NCBI GenBank assembly: GCA_052318935.1
Contig: JBQRKO010000020.1
DNA length: 64,000 nucleotides
Reading direction: 5' to 3' (one strand)
From: Niallia sp052318935
GTDB lineage: Bacteria; Bacillota; Bacilli; Bacillales; Cytobacillaceae
In this document: piece by piece, positions 34,824-43,257 of the stretch
Layout: each line of letters starts with the position of its first letter
How positions within the stretch are numbered: position 1 is the stretch's first letter
The notes under the pieces: generated by a model
Told to the model about the DNA's origin: nothing
Seen by the model: the letters and a program-made list of their open reading frames with translations, nothing else
Databases searched by the model: none
Program-made: the position numbers and the translations under genes

Positions 34824-34836
34824 AAAGAACCGCTAC

Positions 34837-34870
34837 ACAAAAAGCACGCAAAATAAATGCGTGCTTTTTA
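34837..34870 (+). terminator. Terminator after rnjA
   Basis: AAAAAGCACGCA pairs with TGCGTGCTTTTT with a short loop, 15 bases after the rnjA stop. The A/T symmetry means it may also terminate ktrC on the opposite strand. Confidence 0.85.
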
Positions 34871-34877
34871 CTTATTT

Positions 34878-35537
34878 TTAAGACATCACTTTTTTCTCAA
34901 AACGATTAATATCCGAGTCTGCACCAATTACGATTAAAACATCATTTTCTTTTATTGGCTCTGAAGCCTGTGGAGATACAATAATGTCATTATTCCGTTT
35001 GATAGCAACAATTGTTATTCCATAACGGGCACGGATGTCTAAATCAACCATTGTATAACCATCTAATCTATTGCTTGCCTTTATTTCAACAATGCTATGT
35101 TCATCTGATAATTCTAAATAATCTAGTACATTATTGGAAACAATATTATGGGCAATCCTTTTTCCCATATCCCGTTCAGGATGTACGATGGAGTCTGCTC
35201 CAATTTTATTTAACACCTTTTCGTGATAATCATTTTGCGCTTTAACGGTAATATTACTTACACCCAACTCTTTTAAAATAAGGGTAGTAAGAATGCTTGC
35301 CTGAATATCATCTCCAATTGCGACTATAACATGTTCGAAGTTTCGAATCCCTAAACTTTTTAAAACATTTTCATCAACCGAATTCCCTACGACCGCATGG
35401 GAAACAATATTTGCATACTCATTTATGCGCTCTTCGTTTTTATCTATTACCATTACTTCCATTCCAAGTTCTACTAATTCGCGACAAATACTGCCTCCAA
35501 ATCTTCCTAATCCGATAACTGCAAATTCTTTCTTCAA
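34878..35537 (-). CDS. ktrC: Potassium-uptake regulatory subunit KtrC (RCK protein)
   Basis: A 219-residue cytoplasmic gating subunit of a Ktr potassium channel. The RCK-N domain has the nucleotide motif VIGLGRFGGSICREL at residues 6-20 and the acidic strand end VMVIDKNEER; an RCK-C domain covers about 140-219. It closely matches B. subtilis KtrC (YkqB), which binds ATP/ADP and c-di-AMP. TTG 35537 lies eight bases from GGAGG and gives the family N-terminus LKKEFAVIG. The partner membrane subunit is not in this window. Confidence 0.92.
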   Translation of the reverse strand: MKKEFAVIGLGRFGGSICRELVELGMEVMVIDKNEERINEYANIVSHAVVGNSVDENVLKSLGIRNFEHVIVAIGDDIQASILTTLILKELGVSNITVKAQNDYHEKVLNKIGADSIVHPERDMGKRIAHNIVSNNVLDYLELSDEHSIVEIKASNRLDGYTMVDLDIRARYGITIVAIKRNNDIIVSPQASEPIKENDVLIVIGADSDINRFEKKVMS

Positions 35538-35688
35538 ACTAGAATCCTCCATACAACTGTTCAATAGTAATTACTACGATAAAGTAGTTATTTTCTTTGA
35601 ATACTTTCTAATATTATCATATTTCCAACCTTGTAGAGAAACAATAACCTATTCCTTCTATTCATTTTCTCCTTTTTATAAGACAGAA

Positions 35689-35735
35689 AACACTGTAAAA
35701 CGAGCAAAAGTATTTTCCGCTTGTTTTACAGTGTT
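35689..35735 (-). terminator. Terminator after dapL
   Basis: AACACTGTAAAACGAGC (35689-35705) pairs with GCTTGTTTTACAGTGTT (35719-35735) with one mismatch. It immediately follows the dapL stop. Confidence 0.75.
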
Positions 35736-35737
35736 AT

Positions 35738-36865
35738 TTAGTTTCCTTTGTATTGCAAATATTTTGTTAACATCGATATAGCAGATCCAATGGCCTCTTC
35801 GTTTGCATTTAGTTTGTTATGATGCAATCCGTACGGGGAATCCACTCCAAGCCAAAACATAAAGCCTGGGATATCCTTTAACATATAGCCAAAATCCTCG
35901 CCTGTCATCGCTTCCCTACACTCTATAACGTTTACTTCCGTTTGATTTTCTACAAATGCCATAAATTCTTTTGTCAGCTGCTCTTCATTATACACTTGAT
36001 AATAGCCACAGCCAAAATCAATGGTACATTCACAGTTAAAACCAACTTCCACCCCTTTAACAAGAGATTGGACGCGCTGTTTAACCAATTCCATAGATTC
36101 ACTGGAAAGCGTTCGCATCGTCCCTTCCAACCTTGCTGTTTCTGCAATAACATTTTGAACCGTGCCGCCAGTGATTTTTCCAATTGTAACAACTGCACTG
36201 TCAAGTGGATTAATATTTCTTGCAACAATCGATTGAAGCTGAGTGACAAGACTGCATGCTGCAATGACCATATCATTTGTTTGATGAGGATAAGCAGCAT
36301 GTCCCCCTTTTCCTTTTAAATCAATAAATAGTTCTGATGTATTGGCAAACAGCAGGCCTGGCTTTAATGCAATGGTGCCAACCGGATATTCTGGTGCGAT
36401 ATGTAAAGCAATCACCATGTCTGGCATCCACTCTTGCATGATATCGCTTTTAAGCATCGGCTCTGCCCCCCCAGGGCCTTCCTCTGCTGGCTGAAAGATA
36501 AACAGGACATCATCTTTAATAGGGTTGTTAACTATCTCTGTTAATACACCAAGCGCAATGCTCATATGCAAATCATGTCCGCATGCATGCATGTTGCCTT
36601 GATGCTCAGACTGAAATGCAAGCCCTGTTTCTTCTTTCATAGGCAAGCCGTCCATATCGGCACGATAGCCAATTAGTTTGGATGAATCAAATCCAGACAC
36701 TTTAACGAAAATGCCTGTTTCCCATGTTTTTATTTCCATTCTGTCCGTTTGTAATGTACGGATATATTGAAGCAAATATGCTTGTGTTTTAAATTCTTGA
36801 AATCCCAATTCAGGAATTTGATGTAGATCTCTGCGAATTTTTATAAAATCTGCACTCTCTCCCAT
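35738..36865 (-). CDS. dapL: N-acetyldiaminopimelate deacetylase
   Basis: A 375-residue M20-family metallo-amidohydrolase that deacetylates N-acetyl-LL-diaminopimelate in the acetylase branch of lysine synthesis. Metal and catalytic motifs HACGHDLHM, FQPAEEGPGGAEPML and ALHIAPEYPVGT are present. It corresponds to B. subtilis YkuR (DapL). It lies downstream of dapD on the same strand, but a terminator lies between them, so read-through or a separate promoter is likely. The aminotransferase partner is patA at 50.8 kb. Confidence 0.93.
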   Translation of the reverse strand: MGESADFIKIRRDLHQIPELGFQEFKTQAYLLQYIRTLQTDRMEIKTWETGIFVKVSGFDSSKLIGYRADMDGLPMKEETGLAFQSEHQGNMHACGHDLHMSIALGVLTEIVNNPIKDDVLFIFQPAEEGPGGAEPMLKSDIMQEWMPDMVIALHIAPEYPVGTIALKPGLLFANTSELFIDLKGKGGHAAYPHQTNDMVIAACSLVTQLQSIVARNINPLDSAVVTIGKITGGTVQNVIAETARLEGTMRTLSSESMELVKQRVQSLVKGVEVGFNCECTIDFGCGYYQVYNEEQLTKEFMAFVENQTEVNVIECREAMTGEDFGYMLKDIPGFMFWLGVDSPYGLHHNKLNANEEAIGSAISMLTKYLQYKGN

Positions 36866-36963
36866 TAGAATACCTCCATCATATATAAAACTTTCATTTA
36901 CTTTTCCGTCGCAGCGTAATATGGAAATAAGACTTTACAAGTAGCTTTATTTCCCTTTAACAC

Positions 36964-36998
36964 AAAAAAAGCGTGGACGACTTATCCACGCTTTTTAT
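36964..36998 (-). terminator. Terminator after dapD
   Basis: AAAAAGCGTGGACGACTTATCCACGCTTTTT hairpin with A/T tracts, 10 bases after the dapD stop. Confidence 0.85.
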
Positions 36999-37005
36999 TT
37001 CAAAA

Positions 37006-37716
37006 TTATAGCTGACGAAGTTCGTGCATAATTTCAGTTTTTGATTTTGTTTTTTCGTCAATTTCTTTAACAACACGAGCTGGTGCTCCTGCTACTAATG
37101 TATTTGCAGGTACATCTTCCAGTACAATCGCTCCAGCAGCTACAACGGATCCTTTACCAATTGTAACACCTTCTACTACCACTGCGTTTGCTCCAATTAG
37201 TACATCGTCTTCTACGATTACAGGTTTTGCAGATGGCGGTTCAATTACTCCCGCTAAAACAGCTCCTGCTCCAACATGACAGTTCTTACCTACAGTAGCT
37301 CTTCCACCAAGTACCGCTCCCATATCAATCATAGAACCTTCTCCAATTACAGCGCCGATATTAATAACTGCACCCATCATGATAACAGCATTGTTGCCGA
37401 TTTCTACTTGATCGCGAATGAATGCACCTGGCTCAATACGAGCATTGATATTTTTCAAATCTAAAAGTGGAATTGCCGAATTTCTACGGTCGTTTTCTAC
37501 AACAAAATCGGTAATTTTCCCTTTGTTTGCTTCGAATGCTGCGTTGATTTCTGTCCATTCGCCAAAAACAACTCCTGCATCTCCGCTAATAAAAGCTTGT
37601 ACATTCTCGCCAAAATTTACATCAGCTAAATCACCTTTTACATAAACTTTTACAGGTGTTGATTTTTTACTATTTTGAATAAATGAAATAATTTCATTTG
37701 CATCCATCATTTTCAT
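37006..37716 (-). CDS. dapD: Tetrahydrodipicolinate N-acetyltransferase
   Basis: A 236-residue left-handed beta-helix acetyltransferase (also called DapH, B. subtilis YkuQ) that acetylates tetrahydrodipicolinate with acetyl-CoA. The hexapeptide repeats run from about residue 95 to 200 (IEPGAFIRDQVEIGNNAVIMMGA, VGAGAVLAGVIEPPSAKPVIV). The first residues KMMDANEIISFIQNS are identical to the B. subtilis family start; GGAGGT lies seven bases before ATG 37716. Confidence 0.95.
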   Translation of the reverse strand: MKMMDANEIISFIQNSKKSTPVKVYVKGDLADVNFGENVQAFISGDAGVVFGEWTEINAAFEANKGKITDFVVENDRRNSAIPLLDLKNINARIEPGAFIRDQVEIGNNAVIMMGAVINIGAVIGEGSMIDMGAVLGGRATVGKNCHVGAGAVLAGVIEPPSAKPVIVEDDVLIGANAVVVEGVTIGKGSVVAAGAIVLEDVPANTLVAGAPARVVKEIDEKTKSKTEIMHELRQL

Positions 37717-37869
37717 TGCTTCTACCTCCATTATGTATAAATCATACTCGAAATTACTTTACCAAACAAAAGAAGTGAAAACAAGCAAAAAATCACTGTC
37801 TCTTATTTAATAGGCAAACTTTTTTCCAATAATCATGGAAAATGGGGCAATTCACTTTAATCATTTTCC

Positions 37870-38775
37870 TTATTTTAGGTTGTAACCGTTATGGAATGGA
37901 CAATCTATTAAATATTCTTTGACAATTTCTATAAATGCTTGTACTTGTTTCAATTGAAAAGATGCTTCATATCCCATAAGCCATGTTTCCCTTTTTATTG
38001 GCTCATTTTTTTCGTTAAACAATGGAATTTTTAATACATTTTGTTCTGCATCTTTTAATGCAATGGAAGGTAGAATACTATAACCTATACCGTTAAAACA
38101 TAATTGTTTACATGTTTCAATCTGATCTACCACAATTGTTTTCTTTGGTGGTATTTGAAACTGCCTGTGCCACCATAAATCAATTTCTTCATAATAATTT
38201 GAATCACTTTTAAACTGTATAAATGGTCTATCCGTTTGCAGTAATTGATCTAAGCTTGAGATTTCCGTATCAACAAGATACAAAGGATCATCAAATAAAT
38301 GCATTTTAGTACCTTTCCAGTCAGAATATCCACGAACAATGCCAAGATGGATATTATCTTTGTAAATCGATTTTAATATCTCACTGCTCCATCCTGTAAC
38401 AAGAGATACTTTTGCTTGAGGATATTTAGCGACAAACCGTTTTAAAACAGCAGGAAGCCAATTTTGTCCAACAATGCTTGCTACGGCAATTTTTAACGTT
38501 CCATGTACTTCCTCTTCCAAAGCAAAGATTTCTTCACGCACTCTTTCTTCTTTGTTTATCGTTTCTGCTGCAAATTTTGTAACTATTTCTCCTGCAGCTG
38601 TTAACGAAAGGCCTTTTTGCGAGCGGATAAACAATTGAGCCCCCCATTCTTTTTCAATTGTTTGAAGACGTTGGGATAATGCAGGCTGTGATACAAAAAG
38701 TCTTTCTGCAGCTTTTCTCATATTCATTTCTTGTGCTAATACAGTTAGCAACTGTAGTTCAGACATAGTAGACAT
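37870..38775 (-). CDS. ccpC: LysR-type regulator CcpC
   Basis: A 301-residue LysR regulator closely similar to B. subtilis CcpC (YkuM), the citrate-responsive repressor/activator of citB, citZ and others. The helix-turn-helix lies in residues ~5-60 (NMRKAAERLFVSQPALSQRLQ), and the effector domain contains IQFKSDSNYYEEI and DQIETCKQLCFNGIGYSILP. ATG 38775 is six bases after GAGG; the frame runs 13 codons upstream. In B. subtilis flavodoxin genes lie between ccpC and dapH; here they are missing. The pdh operon and CcpC act at neighbouring steps of central metabolism. Confidence 0.92.
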   Translation of the reverse strand: MSTMSELQLLTVLAQEMNMRKAAERLFVSQPALSQRLQTIEKEWGAQLFIRSQKGLSLTAAGEIVTKFAAETINKEERVREEIFALEEEVHGTLKIAVASIVGQNWLPAVLKRFVAKYPQAKVSLVTGWSSEILKSIYKDNIHLGIVRGYSDWKGTKMHLFDDPLYLVDTEISSLDQLLQTDRPFIQFKSDSNYYEEIDLWWHRQFQIPPKKTIVVDQIETCKQLCFNGIGYSILPSIALKDAEQNVLKIPLFNEKNEPIKRETWLMGYEASFQLKQVQAFIEIVKEYLIDCPFHNGYNLK

Positions 38776-38863
38776 CTTTTTCCTCTTTACTGTTTTCTTA
38801 TTAGTAGAGCTCAATTCTAAAAGTCACTTCTTGTACATTTTATAATATGATCCATGCTAAAAA

Positions 38864-39074
38864 ACGCTCTTTTCAAATAGGTTGTTGTTATTTAATCCGC
38901 AGCCTGAATACACTTCGCTTTCCGCGGGCGAGTGCCGAGCCTCCTCGTCGCTTTGCTCCTGTGGGGTCTCGTCTTTCTCGCTTTTCCCGCAGGAGTCTAC
39001 GTGTATTCAGGCTGCTCAGTGCTTCAGACATGTTTATTATGTTATTAAAAAAAACAAACTTTTAGAAAAAAGCC
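38864..39074 (-). repeat. Family A element, copy A7
   Basis: A ~211-bp copy in the same orientation as A1. The ends are eroded (CGCTCTTTTC at the left, GAAAAAAGCC at the right) and no exact target duplication remains, so it is an older insertion. The core has CTCCTGTGGGGTCTCGTC and GCAGGAGTCTACGTG. Confidence 0.75.
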
Positions 39075-39111
39075 TTAAGAATCTTTTTATACCTTTGCTA
39101 TGATTCTCTTT

Positions 39112-39255
39112 TTACCCTTTACTTGTTTGAATATTTCTGACTGTATAATTACAACTTGGGCATTGGTAAATAATATTTTGATTAGATTGAGCTGTTAATA
39201 CATGCTCCAACGTTTCTTTTTTTAAACATTGGGGACAGATTACATTAGGAATCAT
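39112..39255 (-). CDS. 47-residue zinc-ribbon protein
   Basis: A small frame with GAGGTGA just upstream of ATG 39255. The product begins MIPNVICPQCLKKETL and has a second knuckle YQCPSCNYTV, so two CxxC motifs 30 residues apart, which should bind one zinc. The tail is RNIQTSKG. I do not recognise a named family with certainty. It lies between two family A repeats and near ykuJ. Confidence 0.7.
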   Translation of the reverse strand: MIPNVICPQCLKKETLEHVLTAQSNQNIIYQCPSCNYTVRNIQTSKG

Positions 39256-39337
39256 TTCATTCACCTCATTTGTTAGCATAAGTCATTTTTCAAAAATATA
39301 TGCTACTAAAAGTGTGTATTCTTTACAGAAAAAATAA

Positions 39338-39543
39338 GGCTTGTTTTCGTATAAAATGTTGCTTTTAAACGTGCAGCTTGAATACACTTCGTCCGTTTAG
39401 CGAGCGTCGAGCCTCCTGAGCCGCATATGCTCCTGTGGGGTCTCGTCTTTCTCGCATTCCCACAGGAGTCTACGTGTATTCAGGCTGCTGAGTATCTCTT
39501 CTCCCATTTTTCCGCGTAAAAAACAACTAACTTTGAGAAAACA
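39338..39543 (-). repeat. Family A element, copy A8
   Basis: A ~206-bp copy beginning GGCTTGTTTTCGTATA and ending GAGAAAACA. Compared with A3 the ends are partly changed and no exact duplication is seen. It lies just after the ykuJ stop, on the far side from the zinc-ribbon gene. Confidence 0.75.
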
Positions 39544-39578
39544 ATAAAAAGGAGCTATAGCAGCTCCAAAGTTAAGTT

Positions 39579-39815
39579 TTATTGAATTAAATCAAAGATT
39601 TCAATCGTAATCATATCAACATTATCAAATTGATATCTTTTCGGTTTTTCTTTATCCTGATACACTTCTAACTCAAACGTTTCGGTTTTAGGATGAAATG
39701 TAACTTGACATTTCCTTTCACCATTCACTTCAAAAAATCGTTGGGTTGGTTCTCCCCCTGTTGATTGTTCTTGTAAATTTTTTAATCTTGTTAATATGCC
39801 TTGAAGTTGTGACAT
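39579..39815 (-). CDS. ykuJ: YkuJ (DUF1797) protein
   Basis: A 78-residue cytoplasmic protein of the YkuJ family. It begins MSQLQGILTRLKNLQE and ends with the conserved FDNVDMITIEIFDLIQ. AAGGAGAG lies upstream of ATG 39815, seven codons inside the longest frame. The family has a solved fold but no known function. ykuK and ykuL, its neighbours in B. subtilis, are absent here. Confidence 0.9.
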   Translation of the reverse strand: MSQLQGILTRLKNLQEQSTGGEPTQRFFEVNGERKCQVTFHPKTETFELEVYQDKEKPKRYQFDNVDMITIEIFDLIQ

Positions 39816-40186
39816 GCTCTCTCTCCTTTCAAACAAACCTATATATTACCAATAGGTTTCACTATTAGCACGTTTCTATACACTTTCCAATTAAATTTGA
39901 AGGTATTTCTACTTATGTGTAAATGCCAATAATAACAGAATAAAAGATTGTACGTGGTTTGTCCAAGTAAAAGTGAAAAATTTGCTAATCTTTTTTTAAA
40001 AGGCAAGAAAGTAAAAAAATTTTTTCAACTTTGACGAGTGTCGCTTTAGGGCACTGACAGGCAGACGCCTTACGCTTTTCTTATTATATATGTACTGTGA
40101 GTGAATATTCAAAACGTTTATTAATTGAAATTAAGCACATGAATGAGTATGATGAAACTATACTCAGCAATTGGAGGATTACTATT
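39816..40186. other. Gene-free stretch, ykuJ to glutaredoxin gene
   Basis: About 370 AT-rich bases between divergent genes. I see no repeat copy, structured RNA or convincing promoter. A short GC-richer patch near 40030-40075 (GACGAGTGTCGC ... GACAGGCAGACGCC) could be a relic of a repeat. Confidence 0.4.
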
Positions 40187-40426
40187 TTGAAAAAAATCAC
40201 TATCTATACTCAACCAGATTGCCCGCCTTGTGAATTTGCAAAATTATTTTTACAAGATAAGGGTTTTCCATATGAATTAAAAGATATTCAAAAAGATGCT
40301 AATGCTAAAAAAGAACTAATAAACAAATATCAATCATACACTACGCCTACATTTGTAATAGAAGGTAAAGTTATTACTGGTTTTGACTTGGAACAGCTTC
40401 AACAAGCATTAGGTTTTACTAATTAA
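40187..40426 (+). CDS. Glutaredoxin-like thiol-disulfide protein
   Basis: A 79-residue protein with a thioredoxin fold of the glutaredoxin/NrdH type. The redox site CPPC is at residues 13-16 (YTQPDCPPCEFAK). The cis-proline segment TTPTFVIEGKVITGFD follows. TTG 40187 lies nine bases after GGAGG and starts exactly at the first strand of the fold; the longer frame adds 30 unrelated residues. The partner reductase is unknown. A family A repeat is inserted four bases after its stop codon. Confidence 0.85.
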   Translation: MKKITIYTQPDCPPCEFAKLFLQDKGFPYELKDIQKDANAKKELINKYQSYTTPTFVIEGKVITGFDLEQLQQALGFTN

Positions 40427-40430
40427 CAAA

Positions 40431-40637
40431 GGCTGTTTTCTAAAAGTTTGTTGTTTTTTACATAAGACATTTGGAAAAGCGTTTCTTAGCAGCCTGCATA
40501 CACGTAGACTCCTGTGGGAATGCGAGAAAGACGAGACCCCGCAGGAGCGTATGCGACGAGGAGGCTCGACGCTCGCTAAACGGACGAAGTGTATGCAGGC
40601 TGCGCGTTTAAAAGCAACACTCTATACGAAAACAGCC
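40431..40637 (+). repeat. Family A mobile hairpin element, copy A6
   Basis: A 207-bp copy with intact ends GGCTGTTTTC/GAAAACAGCC. The flanks share TAACAAA (40424-40430 and 40638-40644), so 7 of the 8 duplicated bases are preserved. Core arms GCAGCCTGCATACAC and GTGTATGCAGGCTGC. It lies immediately after the glutaredoxin gene, in a position where its hairpin could end transcription. Confidence 0.88.
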
Positions 40638-40708
40638 TAACAAAAAAACACCTCCTGTAACCCCCCCCTTAAAAAGGAATAATTTAACAGAAAGTATTTT
40701 CCTCTCAT

Positions 40709-41926
40709 TTAATTTAATAATACATCCATTTTATCTAAAAAATTGTATGATAAATCAATGAATAAATAATCATGACTATTCAACGGAAAAGAATATGTTC
40801 TAACCGTTTCACCTGTTTCTATATCACTGTATAAGTCCGAAAGAATCCCTCTTTTTTCATTCCTCATTCGAATAATATTTTCTAGGAAATAAGGACGCCA
40901 GCTCCAGTTTTTATGTTTATAATCTGATTGTAGTATCCAGTCTGAATCTTCCTTGAATATATTGGAAGATTTTTGAAAACCATCTTCATCACAAACATAC
41001 ATTCTAAAGGCAATATCAGATAAATCATTTGATAAAAATTTAAGTAGTTCTTCGTAAGAGTTATGCTTCCGATATTTCCCTATTAATTCTTGGATTTGCA
41101 CTTGAAATGTTTCTGAAAATTGAAAAATGCCAGTTAATTTCTTTTTTTCATAAGAAATAAATTCATGAATTTCATCTCTTAATGTTGTTTTTCGAAAATG
41201 TCGATCTACAAACTTTTCCTCTGGATAATGTAAATAATACCCTTGATAAAATCTGCCTCCATTTTTCCAGGCAAACTGCAGTTGATACACCATCTCAATG
41301 TTTTCAAACAATAATGTTGCGCCAATCTTACGAGCAAGCATGGAGAGTGAATATAAAACATTTTGATAAGTATGGGAAGTAGACGTGGAGCGGAGTGCTA
41401 ATAAATCGATTTTTAAAATATCTGGAGCTAAATCTCCAATTCGATCCAAGTAACTGCTGTCACTCCCCATTTTATCAATGGCAACTTTAATTCCATATGT
41501 TCGATAATAAATGAGTAGATGATCCAAGTGATCAGATTGTCCTTTATAGTTTCTTTCTGAAATTTCTAAAACGATTCTATTTAATGAGATTCCTCTTTCC
41601 TCAAAAGATAACAGCATTTGCAGAAACGCTTCCCCATCATCTTGCATAAGCAAATCAGCATCCCTATTTATAAAAAGCAATACATCTTTATCAAGATCTA
41701 CTGCTTTTTCCAAAGCTTTTGTCAGAACAACATGATCAACTTCTTGTTTATATTCTTCTGGTATTCCTTCATCCATAAAAAAGGGCCCTAAACTTTCTAT
41801 AGCCCCTTTTGTTTTATACCGTCCTAATATTTCATAACCAATCACCTTGTGTTCATCTGCACTGAATATCGCTTGAAAATAAGGGATGACATTATCTAAA
41901 TCTGTCAAAATATCCAAAGCATCCAT
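40709..41926 (-). CDS. ykuI: YkuI, EAL-domain c-di-GMP-binding protein
   Basis: A 405-residue cytoplasmic protein. The EAL domain covers about residues 1-240, followed by a YkuI-type PAS-like C-terminal domain. The signature is EILGR rather than EAL, and the metal loop reads DKMGSDSS where active enzymes have DDFGTG, so the second Asp is missing. The Asn (FINRD), Glu (EISER) and Lys (LKID) positions remain. B. subtilis YkuI binds c-di-GMP without clear hydrolysis, and this copy is likely a sensor rather than an enzyme. Confidence 0.92.
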   Translation of the reverse strand: MDALDILTDLDNVIPYFQAIFSADEHKVIGYEILGRYKTKGAIESLGPFFMDEGIPEEYKQEVDHVVLTKALEKAVDLDKDVLLFINRDADLLMQDDGEAFLQMLLSFEERGISLNRIVLEISERNYKGQSDHLDHLLIYYRTYGIKVAIDKMGSDSSYLDRIGDLAPDILKIDLLALRSTSTSHTYQNVLYSLSMLARKIGATLLFENIEMVYQLQFAWKNGGRFYQGYYLHYPEEKFVDRHFRKTTLRDEIHEFISYEKKKLTGIFQFSETFQVQIQELIGKYRKHNSYEELLKFLSNDLSDIAFRMYVCDEDGFQKSSNIFKEDSDWILQSDYKHKNWSWRPYFLENIIRMRNEKRGILSDLYSDIETGETVRTYSFPLNSHDYLFIDLSYNFLDKMDVLLN

Positions 41927-42282
41927 ATTTTGAAAGCCTCCCTCTAAATAATGATTTATTATAACATAAAAAAACTCATATTTATGTGATATTGATGTAT
42001 TATATGCAATATTTATTCCATTTTCTGAATACCTTTTTAGGCTGCCGAAGATCGCTAATTTTCTGTTGTTTACATTTTCACAGATATCATTCCTACCTTG
42101 CTAAATTTGCTCCTTACAAGCCTGCTCAAGTTGATATTAAGTGTTTTCTAAACGACTAAACACTCACTTTCTTCGTTCTTCCTCCTTCTCTACCACATAT
42201 ACATGGAAATAATGTCTTATCATAAAAGATTGATATTCGTTAACATTAATAGTGGGAGTCGGCATTTGAAAGAAGGAAATAA
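41927..42282. other. Gene-free stretch, ykuI to C39 peptidase gene
   Basis: About 355 bases between divergent genes. It is AT-rich with no repeat family member, palindrome or RNA motif that I recognise. Confidence 0.4.
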
Positions 42283-43017
42283 ATGCATCAGTTTAAGATA
42301 ATCATTTTCTCCCTTTCATTACTTCCATTACACATACCATCATCACTAATGCAGACTTTTGATTTGCACAGCATTTCTAATAAAATGCATACGATCCAAA
42401 AGCAAGCATTAATGACCGGAAATCAAACAATTATATTAGATGTACCACTAGTTAAACAAAATCCTGAATTAAAGTATGGATGTGAAGTGACTAGTTTAAC
42501 GATGGTTCTAAATTATGCAGGATTAAAAGTAACGAAAATGGATTTATTTAATCAAATCAGATTAGACAAAGATCCCTTAGTAAAAAAACGAGGAAATATT
42601 TTGAAATGGGGAGATCCTTCTGTCGGATTTGTTGGGGATATGACTGGAAAAAAAGCTGGCTATGCGGTTTTCGATAAACCAATGGAGGAATTAGTAAATC
42701 ATTATCTACCTAATCAAGCCCTTAATTTAACAAATCAAGACTTTTCTGTCCTCGAAAATCATGTAAGAAAAGGTTTCCCTATAGTAGTCTGGACAACGGG
42801 CGACTATCGACTTCCCGATAGATGGGAGGAATGGGAACATAATGGACATATCATTAAAACACCTTTAGATTTACATGCAGTTGTATTAGTAGGCTTTAAT
42901 AAAGAGTATGTTTTTTTAAACGACCCTTTATTAGGAAAAAAGAATGTAAAAGTCAACAAAAAACGCTTTATTCAATCCTGGATTGCGTTAAAATCAAGGG
43001 CTATCACTTACCAATAG
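42283..43017 (+). CDS. Exported C39-like (papain-fold) peptidase
   Basis: A 244-residue protein of the C39_2/YvpB-like family. A hydrophobic N-terminus (FKIIIFSLSLLPLHIP) acts as signal or anchor. The nucleophile Cys is in KYGCEVTSLTMVLNYAG (about residue 66) and the His in DLHAVVLVGFNKEYVFLNDPL (about residue 205), with the downstream Asp, so the catalytic triad looks complete. It is not fused to an ABC transporter, so it is not a bacteriocin-processing exporter. The target is unknown. Spacing of AAGGAAA before the ATG is acceptable. Confidence 0.8.
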   Translation: MHQFKIIIFSLSLLPLHIPSSLMQTFDLHSISNKMHTIQKQALMTGNQTIILDVPLVKQNPELKYGCEVTSLTMVLNYAGLKVTKMDLFNQIRLDKDPLVKKRGNILKWGDPSVGFVGDMTGKKAGYAVFDKPMEELVNHYLPNQALNLTNQDFSVLENHVRKGFPIVVWTTGDYRLPDRWEEWEHNGHIIKTPLDLHAVVLVGFNKEYVFLNDPLLGKKNVKVNKKRFIQSWIALKSRAITYQ

Positions 43018-43257
43018 CTTCATGATCGAGTGGGGAAGTCCTTCCCCACTGATGCTATCGAAAACAGCTCCTTTTTTTCTTGATTTGGTATCTCTTCTTC
43101 TTAAACAAGTAGATGGAACGTCTTCTATTGAAACTCCATCCCTTCACTTTTTACCGTTCCTTATAAATACAACTAAATGAAGCAAAGAATGGATAACAAA
43201 ACATATAAGAGTATACTTAATTTATCTTTATGTACTTTTACAAAAATAATACATACC

